Assembly (NCBI GenBank): GCA_025656675.1
Contig: JAHXHN010000001.1
Coordinates: 773,501 to 837,500, forward strand
Length of the DNA stretch: 64,000 nucleotides
Direction of reading: 5' to 3'
Source: Candidatus Thiodiazotropha sp. (ex Codakia rugifera)
Lineage (GTDB): Bacteria > Pseudomonadota > Gammaproteobacteria > Chromatiales > Chromatiaceae
A program made the position numbers and the translations under genes. Of this stretch, positions 1-9,954 are shown in pieces (position 1 is the stretch's first letter; each line of letters begins with the position of its first letter). The notes below the pieces were generated by a model. It was given only the letters and a program-made list of their open reading frames with translations. It was not told where the DNA came from and searched no databases.

Positions 1-751
1 GTGATGCCTTGGCTGTGTCGTACTCAAGTTGGCTGATATAGTCCAGATTGAGCATGCGACCCAATACGTAATTGCGGCGTATTAATGCTCTTTGTGGATC
101 GGATATTGGATTGTAACGCGATGGTGCTTTTGGCAGCCCGGCGATCATCGCAATTTCAGAAAGCTCAAGTTTTTCCACTGGCCTGCCGTAATAGACTAAG
201 GCAGCAGCACCAACACCGTATGAACGGTGGCCGAGATAGATCTTGTTGAGGTAGAGTTCGAGTATCTCCTCTTTGGAGAGCATCCGCTCAATCTTCAATG
301 CGAGTAAGATCTCGTTGAGTTTTCGAGTGTAGGTTTTTTTGCTGCTGAGGAAGAAGTTCCTGGCTACTTGCATAGTAATGGTGCTTCCGCCTTGCCGGCG
401 CTCTCCAGTGAGCAGGAGTTGCGAGGCAGCGCGCAGGATACCTTGGTAGTCAACGCCGGGATGTTGGAAAAAGCGGTCATCCTCGGCAGCCAGGAAGGCT
501 TCGATCATTACGGGTGGGATCTCGTCGAAATCGAGAGGTTCACGACGTTTCTCACCAAACTCTGCGATGAGCAGGTGATCGTTGCTATAGATTCGAAGGG
601 GGACCTGTAGACGTACATCCTTGAGTGTATCAATGGATGGCAACTTGGGTTCTAAATATAGATAGGCGCCAAAAAGTCCGCCGGCTCCTATCACGGATAG
701 GCCGAATAAGAAGTAAACGAGGTATCTTAAGAGTCTGTAAATCGACTTCAT
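1..751 (-). CDS. mrcA: Penicillin-binding protein 1A, N-terminal part (partial)
   Basis: Bifunctional peptidoglycan glycosyltransferase/transpeptidase. I translated the minus strand from the ATG at 751-749; the frame stays open to base 1, so about 250 residues are present and the transpeptidase domain lies outside the window. The product starts with a short cytoplasmic stretch and one membrane anchor (about residues 8-28). The glycosyltransferase signature motifs follow: EDDRFFQHPG with the catalytic Glu, GGSTITMQVARN, and KEEILELYLNKIYLG. Divergent placement from pilM is the common gammaproteobacterial arrangement. The second motif has Met where many homologues have Gln (GGSTITQQ), which is a frequent variant. 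Confidence 0.93.
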   Translation of the reverse strand, partial: MKSIYRLLRYLVYFLFGLSVIGAGGLFGAYLYLEPKLPSIDTLKDVRLQVPLRIYSNDHLLIAEFGEKRREPLDFDEIPPVMIEAFLAAEDDRFFQHPGVDYQGILRAASQLLLTGERRQGGSTITMQVARNFFLSSKKTYTRKLNEILLALKIERMLSKEEILELYLNKIYLGHRSYGVGAAALVYYGRPVEKLELSEIAMIAGLPKAPSRYNPISDPQRALIRRNYVLGRMLNLDYISQLEYDTAKAS

Positions 752-2033
<1,282 letters not shown>

Positions 2034-2034
<1 letters not shown>

Positions 2035-2594
2035 TGGCGCGTATTAACCTACTCCCGTGGCGAGAAGCGGAACGCAAAGAGCGCCAGAAAGAATTCGGAC
2101 TTATGGTGTTGGCTGGTGCCCTGTTATCTGCATTCGTCGTGTTCGGTATTCATCTGCTTATCCAGAGTCAGATTGAGGCCCAAAACCAGCGGAACGCCTA
2201 CTTACAGCGAGAAATCGATGCAGTGGAAAAGCAGATCCGAGAGATACGGGATCTGGATAAAACCAAGCAGAATTTACTGGCAAGAATGAATATTATTCAG
2301 GAGTTGCAAGGCAGCAGGCCTCAAATTGTCCACCTGTTTGATGAAATTGTCACTACGCTGCCCGATGGTGTCTATCTCGATCAGGTTAACCAAAAGGGCA
2401 ATACGGTGACGTTTGAAGGGCAAGCTCAGTCGAATGCCCGGGTCTCCTCCATGATGCGTAATATCGATGATTCTGAGTGGCTGGAAAATCCAGCACTAGT
2501 TTTTATTGAGAGCAAGGAGAAGACGGGTACGGGTTATAGCCACTTTCAACTCACTGTCAAACAATCCTCCCAAACAGTGGAGGTCGAGGAATGA
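2034..2594 (+). CDS. pilN: Type IV pilus assembly protein PilN
   Basis: Bitopic inner-membrane protein that pairs with PilO and binds PilM. The cytoplasmic N-terminus carries the conserved INLLPWREAERKERQKEFG motif that docks into PilM. One membrane helix follows (about residues 22-43), then a coiled coil (45-90) and a periplasmic ferredoxin-like domain. At 186 residues it has the usual family size. It overlaps pilM by one base and pilO by four bases. Confidence 0.96.
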
Positions 2595-3190
2595 ACTTAC
2601 AAGATCTCAATGAACTCGATCTGAACAATCTCGGCATATGGCCAATGCCGGTTAAGATAGTTGTGGTTGTTTTGGTCTCCTTGATCGTTCTTGCCGCAGG
2701 TTACTACCTCATCATTGAAGATCAGCTGATCAGCCTTGAGGGTGTAGAGAAGAAAGAACTGGAATTGCGCAAAACATTTGAGACCAAGCAGGCGAAAGCT
2801 TCCAACCTTGACGCCTACCGTAAGCAGTTGGAAGAGATGAAGCAGTCTTTTGGGACCATGCTGAGACAGCTGCCTGACAAAACTGAGGTAGCAGAATTGT
2901 TGGTTGATGTGTCTCAGACTGGGCTAGCCTCCGGGTTGGAATTTGAACTTTTCAAGCCCAAAGCAGAGGTACCCAGGGAGTTCTATGCAGAGCTTCCGAT
3001 AGAGCTTGTCGTTACTGGAAAATATCATGAGTTCGGTAATTTTATCAGTGGCTTGGCAGCATTACCACGTATTGTCACTATCCATGATATCAAGATAGAA
3101 AGGGCCGATCCGAAAGAAGAGGGCAGTGATTTGCTATTAAAGGCGACGGCAAAAACTTATCGCTACCTTGATGAAGAGGAGGGGCAATGA
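2591..3190 (+). CDS. pilO: Type IV pilus assembly protein PilO
   Basis: Inner-membrane partner of PilN. The heterodimer spans the periplasm and contacts the lipoprotein PilP. The 199-residue product has a short cytoplasmic leader, one hydrophobic helix (about 20-43), a coiled coil rich in Glu, Lys and Gln (50-95), and a periplasmic domain with the typical QTGLASGLEFELFKP and YHEFGNFISGLAALPRIV segments. The start overlaps the pilN stop by four bases, and the pilP start overlaps its stop by four bases. Confidence 0.95.
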   Translation: MNLQDLNELDLNNLGIWPMPVKIVVVVLVSLIVLAAGYYLIIEDQLISLEGVEKKELELRKTFETKQAKASNLDAYRKQLEEMKQSFGTMLRQLPDKTEVAELLVDVSQTGLASGLEFELFKPKAEVPREFYAELPIELVVTGKYHEFGNFISGLAALPRIVTIHDIKIERADPKEEGSDLLLKATAKTYRYLDEEEGQ

Positions 3191-3726
3191 GTATGAGTAT
3201 TTTCAACAAAATATGCCTACTGCTTCTATCAAGCCTTACACTTACGTTTCTGTCAGGTTGTGCAGATCCAAAGATAGGTGAACTGAAAAATTTTGTAGCA
3301 GAGAAAAAGTCAGCGCCACCAGAGCGAATCGAACCGTTGCCTGAGATCAGGCAGATTGAGACATTCCTCTATGATGAAGCTGGTCGTCGAAATCCATTTG
3401 TGGATATGTCAGGGGAGCGTGCTGAAACAGCGAGTGTGACCGGGAGTGGTCTTACGCCAGATTTCAATCGGCGTAAGGAGGAGCTTGAGGGGTATCCCTT
3501 GGATTCCATCCGTATGGTCGGCACGCTAGAACAAACTGAGGCGTCCTGGGGACTGGTAAAGACCAAGGAAGGTACTGTGCATAAGGTGAAGAGCGGCAAT
3601 TATATGGGGCAAAACCATGGCCGTATCTTACTGATTTCAGAAGACAGAATCGAGCTGACTGAAATTGTACAGGATGGTTCAGGTGGATACATTGAGCGTC
3701 AGGCTTCGCTAGCGTTGGCGGAATAG
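3187..3726 (+). CDS. pilP: Type IV pilus lipoprotein PilP
   Basis: Inner-membrane-anchored periplasmic lipoprotein joining PilNO to the N0 domain of the secretin PilQ. The signal peptide ends in the lipobox LSGC (Cys about residue 25), followed by a flexible Pro/Glu-rich linker and a beta-sandwich (GYPLDSIRMVGTLEQ, WGLVKTKEGTVHKVKSGNYMG), the region known to touch PilQ. The 179-residue length is normal. ATG codons at 3187 and 3193 are both possible starts; 3187 overlaps pilO by four bases and is preferred. Confidence 0.95.
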   Translation: MSMSIFNKICLLLLSSLTLTFLSGCADPKIGELKNFVAEKKSAPPERIEPLPEIRQIETFLYDEAGRRNPFVDMSGERAETASVTGSGLTPDFNRRKEELEGYPLDSIRMVGTLEQTEASWGLVKTKEGTVHKVKSGNYMGQNHGRILLISEDRIELTEIVQDGSGGYIERQASLALAE

Positions 3727-3742
3727 TCAAGAGGAATTCGTG

Positions 3743-5941
3743 ATGAGGGGTTTGCCAATGGCACTCAGACAAGGTTGGAAGGGGCGTTCTGAAATGGGTA
3801 GAGCCAAGAGCTTGAAATTCTATGCAGTATTTTTGCTCTTGATTCTGTGGGGCATACCACTGATGGCCATGGCTGGGGCATCACTAAAATCTATAGATTT
3901 CTCAGCATTGCCTGGTGACAGGGTGCAGTTAACATTGGGTCTATCGGGTCCGGTAGATGAGCCGGCAACCTTCGTTACAGAGAATCCAGCTAGGATTTCT
4001 TTTGATTTCATGGGTGTCAGTAGCGATCTTGGCTACAAAACCAAGCTGATCGGTGTGGGCCCAGCACATAGCGTTACAGCTTTACAAGCCGGTAGCAGGA
4101 CACGGGTTGTCATCAATCTTACTTCCATGGTGGGGTACAAAGCAGAGGTGGTAGGTTCAGAGGTGTTTGTAACCCTTGATGTAAGTAATAAGGGGATTGG
4201 ATCCACTACCGGAATATCTGTCGATGCACCTAGCCAAATGGCTGAGCCAAGTAATATGGCTGAGCCAAGTAATAAGGTGTCAGTCATTCCCACGACGAGC
4301 TACGGTATATCGAATGTGGACTTCCGGCGTGGTAAGGCAGGTGAAGGACGTGTATTGGTCACCTTGAGTAATACTGCCACACCTATCGATGTGCGGGAGG
4401 AGGGTAACAAGATCATTATGGAGGTTTTCAATGCCGATATTGATGCATCTCTTGTGCAATCCCTAGATGTTTCAGATTTCGCAACGCCGGTATTGAATAT
4501 AAAAACTAAGCCGGTTGGAGAGAATGTTGTTATTGAGATTAACCCAACTGGAGAGTATGACTACTTAGCCTATCAGGCTAATGAGGTCTTCGCTGTTGAA
4601 GTGCGTTCCCTATCCAAACAGGAAAAGGAGGACTTGCTCAAAGAGCGGCTGGTATTTACAGGTGAACGGCTCTCACTCAATTTTCAAGATATCGAAGTAC
4701 GTGCAGTATTACAGTTGCTGGCAGATTTTACCGGCCTGAACCTGGTTACCAGTGATACTGTCAGTGGTCGTATCACCTTGAGATTGAAAAATGTTCCGTG
4801 GGATCAGGCGCTTGACATTATTCTCAAGTCCAAGGGGCTGACTAAAAGACAGATTGACAACGTCATAATGGTGGCGCCAACAGAAGAGGTGGCTGCCCGG
4901 GAGCAGTTGGAGCTCGAATCACAACAGAAGATTGAAGAACTGGCACCGCTCCGTTCTGACTTTATTCAGGTTAATTATGCTAAAGCTGAAGATCTGGCAA
5001 TGTTATTAAAGTCAGAAGAGAATCGCCTGCTATCCGAGCGAGGTAATGTCACTGTCGATATCAGAACGAATACCCTATTAATACAGGATACAGCATCGAA
5101 ACTTGAAGATATTCGACGTTTGCTGCAGCGATTGGATATCCCAGTACGTCAGGTCTTGATCGAGTCACGAATTGTCATTGCCAATAACGATTTCGCAAAA
5201 GACCTGGGTGTGCGGTTTGGTGCCAACTTCGATGGTTCTATCGGCGATAATTTCACCCTTACTGCCGGTGCAATGCCTGGTTATCTTGACAACTCCTTTG
5301 GTATTGCGCCAGGTATCGAGATCAATAATGATGTCGGCGACAATCAAGAGGGGCTGATGGTAAATCTACCGGTAAATGAGCCTTCAGGTGGTTTGAATTT
5401 CCTGGTGGGTAAGGTGGGTACCTACCTGCTACAGCTGGAACTCTCTGCAATGCAGACAGAAGGACGGGGTGAGTTGGTCTCCAGTCCACGAGTGATCACC
5501 TCAGATCAGACCCAGGCTTCTATCAAGCAAGGTGTCGAGATCCCCTATCAGGAGTCGACTTCTAGTGGTGCGACGAAGATCTCTTTTAAAGAGGCACTCT
5601 TGAAACTTGATGTAACACCGCATATTACACCGGACGATAGGGTACGAATGGATCTGAATATCAACAAGGACAATCCAGATTTTTCTCGATCCATCTTAGG
5701 CGTACCTCCAATTGATACAAGGAGAATCGAGACGACGGTGTTAGTGGATAATGGTGAAACGGTGGTGCTTGGCGGTGTATTTGAGCGGAATAAGTCAAAT
5801 AATACAGAGAAAGTACCTTTCTTCGGTGATATTCCCTATGCTGGTGTGCTGTTCAGACGTAATGAGAAGCTTGACAATAACAACGAGTTACTCATATTTG
5901 TCACACCGAAGATCCTTAAGGAGACATTAACCGTTCGCTAG
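3743..5941 (+). CDS. pilQ: Type IV pilus secretin PilQ
   Basis: Outer-membrane secretin through which the pilus emerges. The order is: N-terminal signal (hydrophobic run near residues 30-48), two AMIN peptidoglycan-binding domains (about 50-150 and 190-290), an STN/N0 domain (LSLNFQDIEVRAVLQLLADF, about 310-380), an N1 domain, then the secretin core ending with VPFFGDIPYAGVLFRR. A GTG at 3740 abuts the ATG at 3743; the AGAGG at 3730-3734 suits either. The linker between the AMIN domains carries a tandem MAEPSN duplication. A strong terminator follows the stop. Confidence 0.96.
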   Translation: MRGLPMALRQGWKGRSEMGRAKSLKFYAVFLLLILWGIPLMAMAGASLKSIDFSALPGDRVQLTLGLSGPVDEPATFVTENPARISFDFMGVSSDLGYKTKLIGVGPAHSVTALQAGSRTRVVINLTSMVGYKAEVVGSEVFVTLDVSNKGIGSTTGISVDAPSQMAEPSNMAEPSNKVSVIPTTSYGISNVDFRRGKAGEGRVLVTLSNTATPIDVREEGNKIIMEVFNADIDASLVQSLDVSDFATPVLNIKTKPVGENVVIEINPTGEYDYLAYQANEVFAVEVRSLSKQEKEDLLKERLVFTGERLSLNFQDIEVRAVLQLLADFTGLNLVTSDTVSGRITLRLKNVPWDQALDIILKSKGLTKRQIDNVIMVAPTEEVAAREQLELESQQKIEELAPLRSDFIQVNYAKAEDLAMLLKSEENRLLSERGNVTVDIRTNTLLIQDTASKLEDIRRLLQRLDIPVRQVLIESRIVIANNDFAKDLGVRFGANFDGSIGDNFTLTAGAMPGYLDNSFGIAPGIEINNDVGDNQEGLMVNLPVNEPSGGLNFLVGKVGTYLLQLELSAMQTEGRGELVSSPRVITSDQTQASIKQGVEIPYQESTSSGATKISFKEALLKLDVTPHITPDDRVRMDLNINKDNPDFSRSILGVPPIDTRRIETTVLVDNGETVVLGGVFERNKSNNTEKVPFFGDIPYAGVLFRRNEKLDNNNELLIFVTPKILKETLTVR
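4238..4273 (+). repeat. Tandem 18-bp duplication inside pilQ
   Basis: Two identical in-frame 18-base units (4238-4255 and 4256-4273) encode MAEPSN twice, in the low-complexity linker between the two AMIN domains. Exact identity at the DNA level suggests a recent slippage duplication. The frame is kept. Confidence 0.95.
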
Positions 5942-5962
5942 TCTTCTGCTTCATTCTATTCT

Positions 5963-5991
5963 AAGGCGTACCAGTTGGTACGCCTTTTTTA
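5963..5991 (+). terminator. Rho-independent terminator of pilMNOPQ
   Basis: A perfect 10-bp stem AAGGCGTACC / GGTACGCCTT with loop AGTT runs directly into a T-run, 21 bases after the pilQ stop codon. Confidence 0.95.
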
Positions 5992-6167
5992 TTTTGTCAA
6001 TCACATGGTGTTTGAGATACTTCTGACTAAAAGCATGAACTTAAAGGTTTAGATGCTTTCAGACCTCGCTCTCAGAGTGTTAAGCTGACATATACTTTTT
6101 AGAAGAGTTAACAAAAAACTCCATGGTGGATTTCGTCACATCAATGAAAATGCACGTTGGGTAATCT

Positions 6168-6689
6168 ATGCGTTTGCAGAGCCTTTTTCTGATCGGCCCA
6201 ATGGGGGCTGGTAAGACAACTGTGGGTAAGCAGCTTGCGGAACTCTATCGCATGGAGTTCATCGATTCCGATCATGAGATACAACGAAGAACAGGTGTGG
6301 ATATCCCCACTATATTTGAATTTGAAGGCGAGAGTGGTTTTCGTCAACGGGAACATACAGTAATTGACGAGTTAACATCTCGTGAGGGCATTGTGCTTGC
6401 CACGGGTGGTGGAGCGGTTATTCGAGAGGATAATCGTAAGTCACTGTCAGCAAGAGGAGTGGTGATCTATCTTCATTGCTCTGTCCAACAACAGTTCGAA
6501 CGAACACACAGAGACAAAAACAGGCCGCTATTGAGCACCGCTGACCCAATGAAAAAACTGACAACACTGATGGCTGAGCGTGATCCGCTATATCGACAAA
6601 CAGCCGATATACTTGTGAGCACTGAAGGACGTAATACACAGTCCGTGGTACATGACATTCGTAAGCAAATAGAGAAGTTGGGTCAATAA
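6168..6689 (+). CDS. aroK: Shikimate kinase
   Basis: Phosphorylates shikimate at the 3-OH with ATP in the aromatic amino acid pathway; cytoplasmic. The 173-residue product has the Walker A motif GPMGAGKTT (about 9-17), the shikimate-binding segment [12 protein letters not shown] (about 31-42, with the Asp that binds substrate), ATGGGAV (about 79-85) and the lid Arg region RDKNRPLL. The aroK-aroB-damX order matches other gammaproteobacteria. The 177 bases between the pilQ terminator and the start should hold the promoter. Confidence 0.96.
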   Translation: MRLQSLFLIGPMGAGKTTVGKQLAELYRMEFIDSDHEIQRRTGVDIPTIFEFEGESGFRQREHTVIDELTSREGIVLATGGGAVIREDNRKSLSARGVVIYLHCSVQQQFERTHRDKNRPLLSTADPMKKLTTLMAERDPLYRQTADILVSTEGRNTQSVVHDIRKQIEKLGQ

Positions 6690-6709
6690 CGCCGAGACAG
6701 GACAAAGAG

Positions 6710-7801
6710 TTGATTAAAAGCGAATCTAAATTGGATGTCGATCTGGGTGAGAGGAGTTATCCGATTTTCATCGGTGAGGATTTGTATGCCGATACCGATC
6801 TGTTTCGAGAATATATATCCGGTAAACAGGTTATGGTTGTAACCAATGAGACAGTTGCGCCACTCTATCTGGAAAAGACTGTAAAAGCGTTATCAGAGTT
6901 TGAACTTAGGACCTGTATCCTGCCGGATGGAGAGGAGTATAAGACGCTTGATATCCTGAATCGTATCTATACTGCCTTACTTAAGGGGCATTATACGAGA
7001 AAATCAACCCTGGTTGCGCTCGGTGGTGGTGTAATCGGCGATATGACAGGCTTTGCCGCGGCCACTTATCAACGTGGTGTCGACTTTATCCAGATACCCA
7101 CCACGCTGCTTTCCCAAGTTGATTCATCAGTTGGTGGCAAGACTGGGGTTAATCATCTTCTCGGTAAGAATATGATTGGGGCCTTTTACCAACCGCGCCT
7201 GGTGCTGGCGGATACTTCAACGCTGAATACATTGGATGACCGGCAGTTCTCCTCAGGGTTGGCTGAGGTGATAAAGTACGGATTGATAGTCGATGCTGAT
7301 TTTTTTACATGGCTTGAGAACAATATGGATGCCTTAATGGCGCGTGATCCAGGTTGTCTGGCCTACGCGATTAAACGATCCTGCCGTTGTAAAGCCGATG
7401 TGGTTGAGGCGGATGAGAAGGAGGCGGGTCAACGAGCGTTACTGAACCTGGGACACACCTTTGGCCATGCGATTGAGACGGGAATGGGGTACGGTGAATG
7501 GCTGCATGGGGAAGCTGTCGCTACCGGCATGTGTATGGCTGCAGACTTGTCTAGACGCCTGGGCTGGTTGTCAGATGTCTCCTATGCACGGACATGTCAA
7601 CTTGTCGAGCGTGCAAAACTTCCGACAAAACCACCGAAAGCGCTCTCGCAAGATCGCTTTCTTGAGCTGATGGCAGTCGATAAAAAGGTATTGGATGGAC
7701 GACTGCGACTTATCCTGCTGAAAGAGATTGGCAACTCATTGGTAACGGATGACTTTGAAATGCAAAAACTGAATGAAACCTTGTCGTATTATGGCAGTTG
7801 A
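6710..7801 (+). CDS. aroB: 3-dehydroquinate synthase
   Basis: NAD- and metal-dependent cyclisation of DAHP to 3-dehydroquinate. The 363-residue length is normal. Visible signatures are [21 protein letters not shown] (NAD/phosphate binding), [21 protein letters not shown] (active-site Lys), and the metal ligand segments [21 protein letters not shown] and [11 protein letters not shown]. The start appears to be TTG at 6710, twenty bases after aroK, with no in-frame ATG upstream of the conserved region. It is co-transcribed with aroK and probably damX. Confidence 0.95.
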   Translation: MIKSESKLDVDLGERSYPIFIGEDLYADTDLFREYISGKQVMVVTNETVAPLYLEKTVKALSEFELRTCILPDGEEYKTLDILNRIYTALLKGHYTRKSTLVALGGGVIGDMTGFAAATYQRGVDFIQIPTTLLSQVDSSVGGKTGVNHLLGKNMIGAFYQPRLVLADTSTLNTLDDRQFSSGLAEVIKYGLIVDADFFTWLENNMDALMARDPGCLAYAIKRSCRCKADVVEADEKEAGQRALLNLGHTFGHAIETGMGYGEWLHGEAVATGMCMAADLSRRLGWLSDVSYARTCQLVERAKLPTKPPKALSQDRFLELMAVDKKVLDGRLRLILLKEIGNSLVTDDFEMQKLNETLSYYGS

Positions 7802-7827
7802 TTGCCTCTTCGTAGGGGGGTACAGGC

Positions 7828-9519
7828 ATGTCTGACGCGTACGATTATTTTACAACAACAGAGGTGAGCGCACGTCTTGACCTGGTGCGTCACCTGATAG
7901 AAAACAGCGAGCTAGTACCGCTTGTTAGAGGGCCATCCGGGATAGGCAAGACTCTGCTTGCCTCCAGGCTGCAGCAGTTGTCACCGGATAACTGGTCAGT
8001 GTGCCATTTTTCTGCTGATCCCACCATGCAGCCTGAGCGGTTACTGGCCTATATTGCACGATGCAGTGGTTTGCCGGATATTGCGGGTGAATTATTACAG
8101 CGATTAGTCGATCGGTTTGAAGTGTTACGCAAACGTGGTCGCATACCCGTGCTGTTGGTGGACGATGCTCAAATGTTGCCACCGACCAGCCTGATGACAC
8201 TATTACGGCTTTTTGAAAGGCAGGTGGATGGCGTACGTCTGGTTAGTATCGTACTTTTTGCTGACGAACAGATCGATCTACTGCTTTCAACGCCTCAGCT
8301 TCAAGTCATGTCTCCCCAGGCGATTCAAGTTATAGACCTGCCTCCCATGACCCGCCAGGAAGCAACACCCTTCATGTTCTTCCTTCTCAACAACGAGGGA
8401 CTCACAGAAAAATTAGCCTTAGATGAGGCAAAACTGAGCCGAATTTACAAGGAGACAAACGGTAACCCAGGTTTATTGGCTACGGCGATCCTAAATGCTG
8501 TGGGTGAAGATGGAAAGCAAACAGAACAATCCCCATTTTTCAGCGGTTATAGAAAACAGCTGCTGGTTGGAGGTGTCCCCCTTCTGGTATTGATTTTGAG
8601 CTTGCTATTGTTTCAGGGGCCTATTAATAGCCTTTTTGAAGCGGATTCAGTCAACGTCTCAGGTCGGGTTGATAAGGATAGGGTTGAGCCTCTACCCGAA
8701 CCGGGTGCAATGACTCCATCAGATGATCGTGGGACTGATGAGATCGCTATTGATTCACCGCCACCGCGCTTGACCGGTGACAACATCGTCCAGGAGGAGG
8801 TGAAACCAGTTTCTGAATCAATCATCCTCGCACAAGAGTCAGAAAAGCTAGAGGTTGTTAACCCTGACGTACCACCGGGTAAGGATGAACCGATATCATT
8901 GCCCACAGCAGAAGAATTAGCTCAACATGATAAAAAAGCTCAGTCAACGGGTATATTGTCCGATACAACAGCTGTATCAGAGCCGACATTGGATGAAGGC
9001 CAGCTAGAGCCCGATACCAAAGCAGCCAGTACGATTGCAGCTGAACAAATTCACATGGAATCTCCTGCAGAACCCTCAGAGGTAAAAACCAGCGAAGAGC
9101 CGCAATTGATCGATAAGGAAGAACCTGTAGAAGTGCAGGTCATTGCAGAACGAGATGTTATCGCCAAAAAGACCTCCTCCGAAAAGCCATTAGAGCAGAA
9201 AACGCTGGCCAGCACAGGTGAACAGGATAATGAATTCAATTGGATCGTGTCACGCCCACCAGAAAGTTTTACCCTACAACTCATCGCGGTAGAAAATTTG
9301 ACATCACTTCAAGCGTTTATTGTTAGAAATCGTCTTGGAGAAGAGGCTTATACATTTAAAACTACAAGAAATGGAGCACCCTGGTATGCCCTGTTATGGG
9401 GGGTCTATCCCGATCGTAACAAGGCAGAGAAGGCCGTTGCATCCTTACCCTTGGCAGTGCGTAAGGGCGGTGTTTGGGTTCGCTCTTTCGCTTCCCTGCA
9501 ACAGACTATCCCTCGTTAA
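7828..9519 (+). CDS. damX: DamX-like AAA ATPase with C-terminal SPOR domain
   Basis: Cell-division-associated inner-membrane protein. The N-terminal AAA domain of about 220 residues has Walker A GPSGIGKT (about 32-39) and Walker B PVLLVDDAQ. One membrane helix follows (LLVGGVPLLVLILSLLLF, about 245-263), then a long acidic Ser/Pro/Glu-rich periplasmic linker (270-470). The C-terminal SPOR domain (about 483-560: SFTLQLIAVENL ... APWYALLWGVYPDRNKAEKAV) binds denuded septal glycan. The ATPase-TM-SPOR build and the position after aroKB match the DamX group; E. coli DamX has lost most of the ATPase part. Confidence 0.88.
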   Translation: MSDAYDYFTTTEVSARLDLVRHLIENSELVPLVRGPSGIGKTLLASRLQQLSPDNWSVCHFSADPTMQPERLLAYIARCSGLPDIAGELLQRLVDRFEVLRKRGRIPVLLVDDAQMLPPTSLMTLLRLFERQVDGVRLVSIVLFADEQIDLLLSTPQLQVMSPQAIQVIDLPPMTRQEATPFMFFLLNNEGLTEKLALDEAKLSRIYKETNGNPGLLATAILNAVGEDGKQTEQSPFFSGYRKQLLVGGVPLLVLILSLLLFQGPINSLFEADSVNVSGRVDKDRVEPLPEPGAMTPSDDRGTDEIAIDSPPPRLTGDNIVQEEVKPVSESIILAQESEKLEVVNPDVPPGKDEPISLPTAEELAQHDKKAQSTGILSDTTAVSEPTLDEGQLEPDTKAASTIAAEQIHMESPAEPSEVKTSEEPQLIDKEEPVEVQVIAERDVIAKKTSSEKPLEQKTLASTGEQDNEFNWIVSRPPESFTLQLIAVENLTSLQAFIVRNRLGEEAYTFKTTRNGAPWYALLWGVYPDRNKAEKAVASLPLAVRKGGVWVRSFASLQQTIPR

Positions 9520-9954
9520 CAGGGTTGGTTGCCTGGGCGTTTAATTCCTCATTGAGTCTGTCTCAAGAGATGCAATTTGCTGTAATATATTTGAAATGCA
9601 TGAATTCCATAGAATTAACCTATTGATATTAAAGATTAATATTAGATGGTTGTGTCTTATTGCTCAATTTGCGATATATTTCACCGCTTCTGGATGGACC
9701 CCTGTCAAGACACCGAGCATTTACAAACTAGATTGAGAGCTAATTCTCAAGTATCCTTCGATGTTCTGCGTCTTCAAGTGCCTCGAATCGTGGTCATGCT
9801 GCATCTCAAATGGTGGCAGCTTGTGATTATGGGGTGAGGCGCTGGATGTAATCCTGCGGCCTGACAGGCCGCTGAGAATTCCTTATTTCAGGTTATTGCA
9901 TGACCCTCGATACGGTGCTGACCTAGCGAGGGCGGGCAAAATGAGGTTTGCGTA
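9520..9954. other. Long leader/promoter region upstream of gltB
   Basis: 435 bases without a credible gene; a 63-codon reading frame inside (9646-9837) has no ribosome site or family resemblance. The first part is AT-rich and suits a promoter. A perfect hairpin lies at 9856-9872. No U-tract follows it, so it is not a standard terminator. I see no clear riboswitch. Confidence 0.5.
9856..9872 (+). repeat. Perfect hairpin in the gltB leader
   Basis: GCGGCCTG / CAGGCCGC around a single A, 83 bases upstream of the gltB start. A near copy (15 of 17 bases) is found, reading on the minus strand, at 18966-18982. Function unknown. Confidence 0.75.

Noticed and set aside
368-610. 80-codon plus-strand frame over PBP1A
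   Set aside because: The minus-strand frame encodes clear glycosyltransferase motifs here; the plus frame is a shadow.
9646-9837. 63-codon frame upstream of gltB
   Set aside because: No ribosome site, Cys/Trp/His-rich composition unlike its neighbours, and no recognisable family; treated as chance in a leader region.
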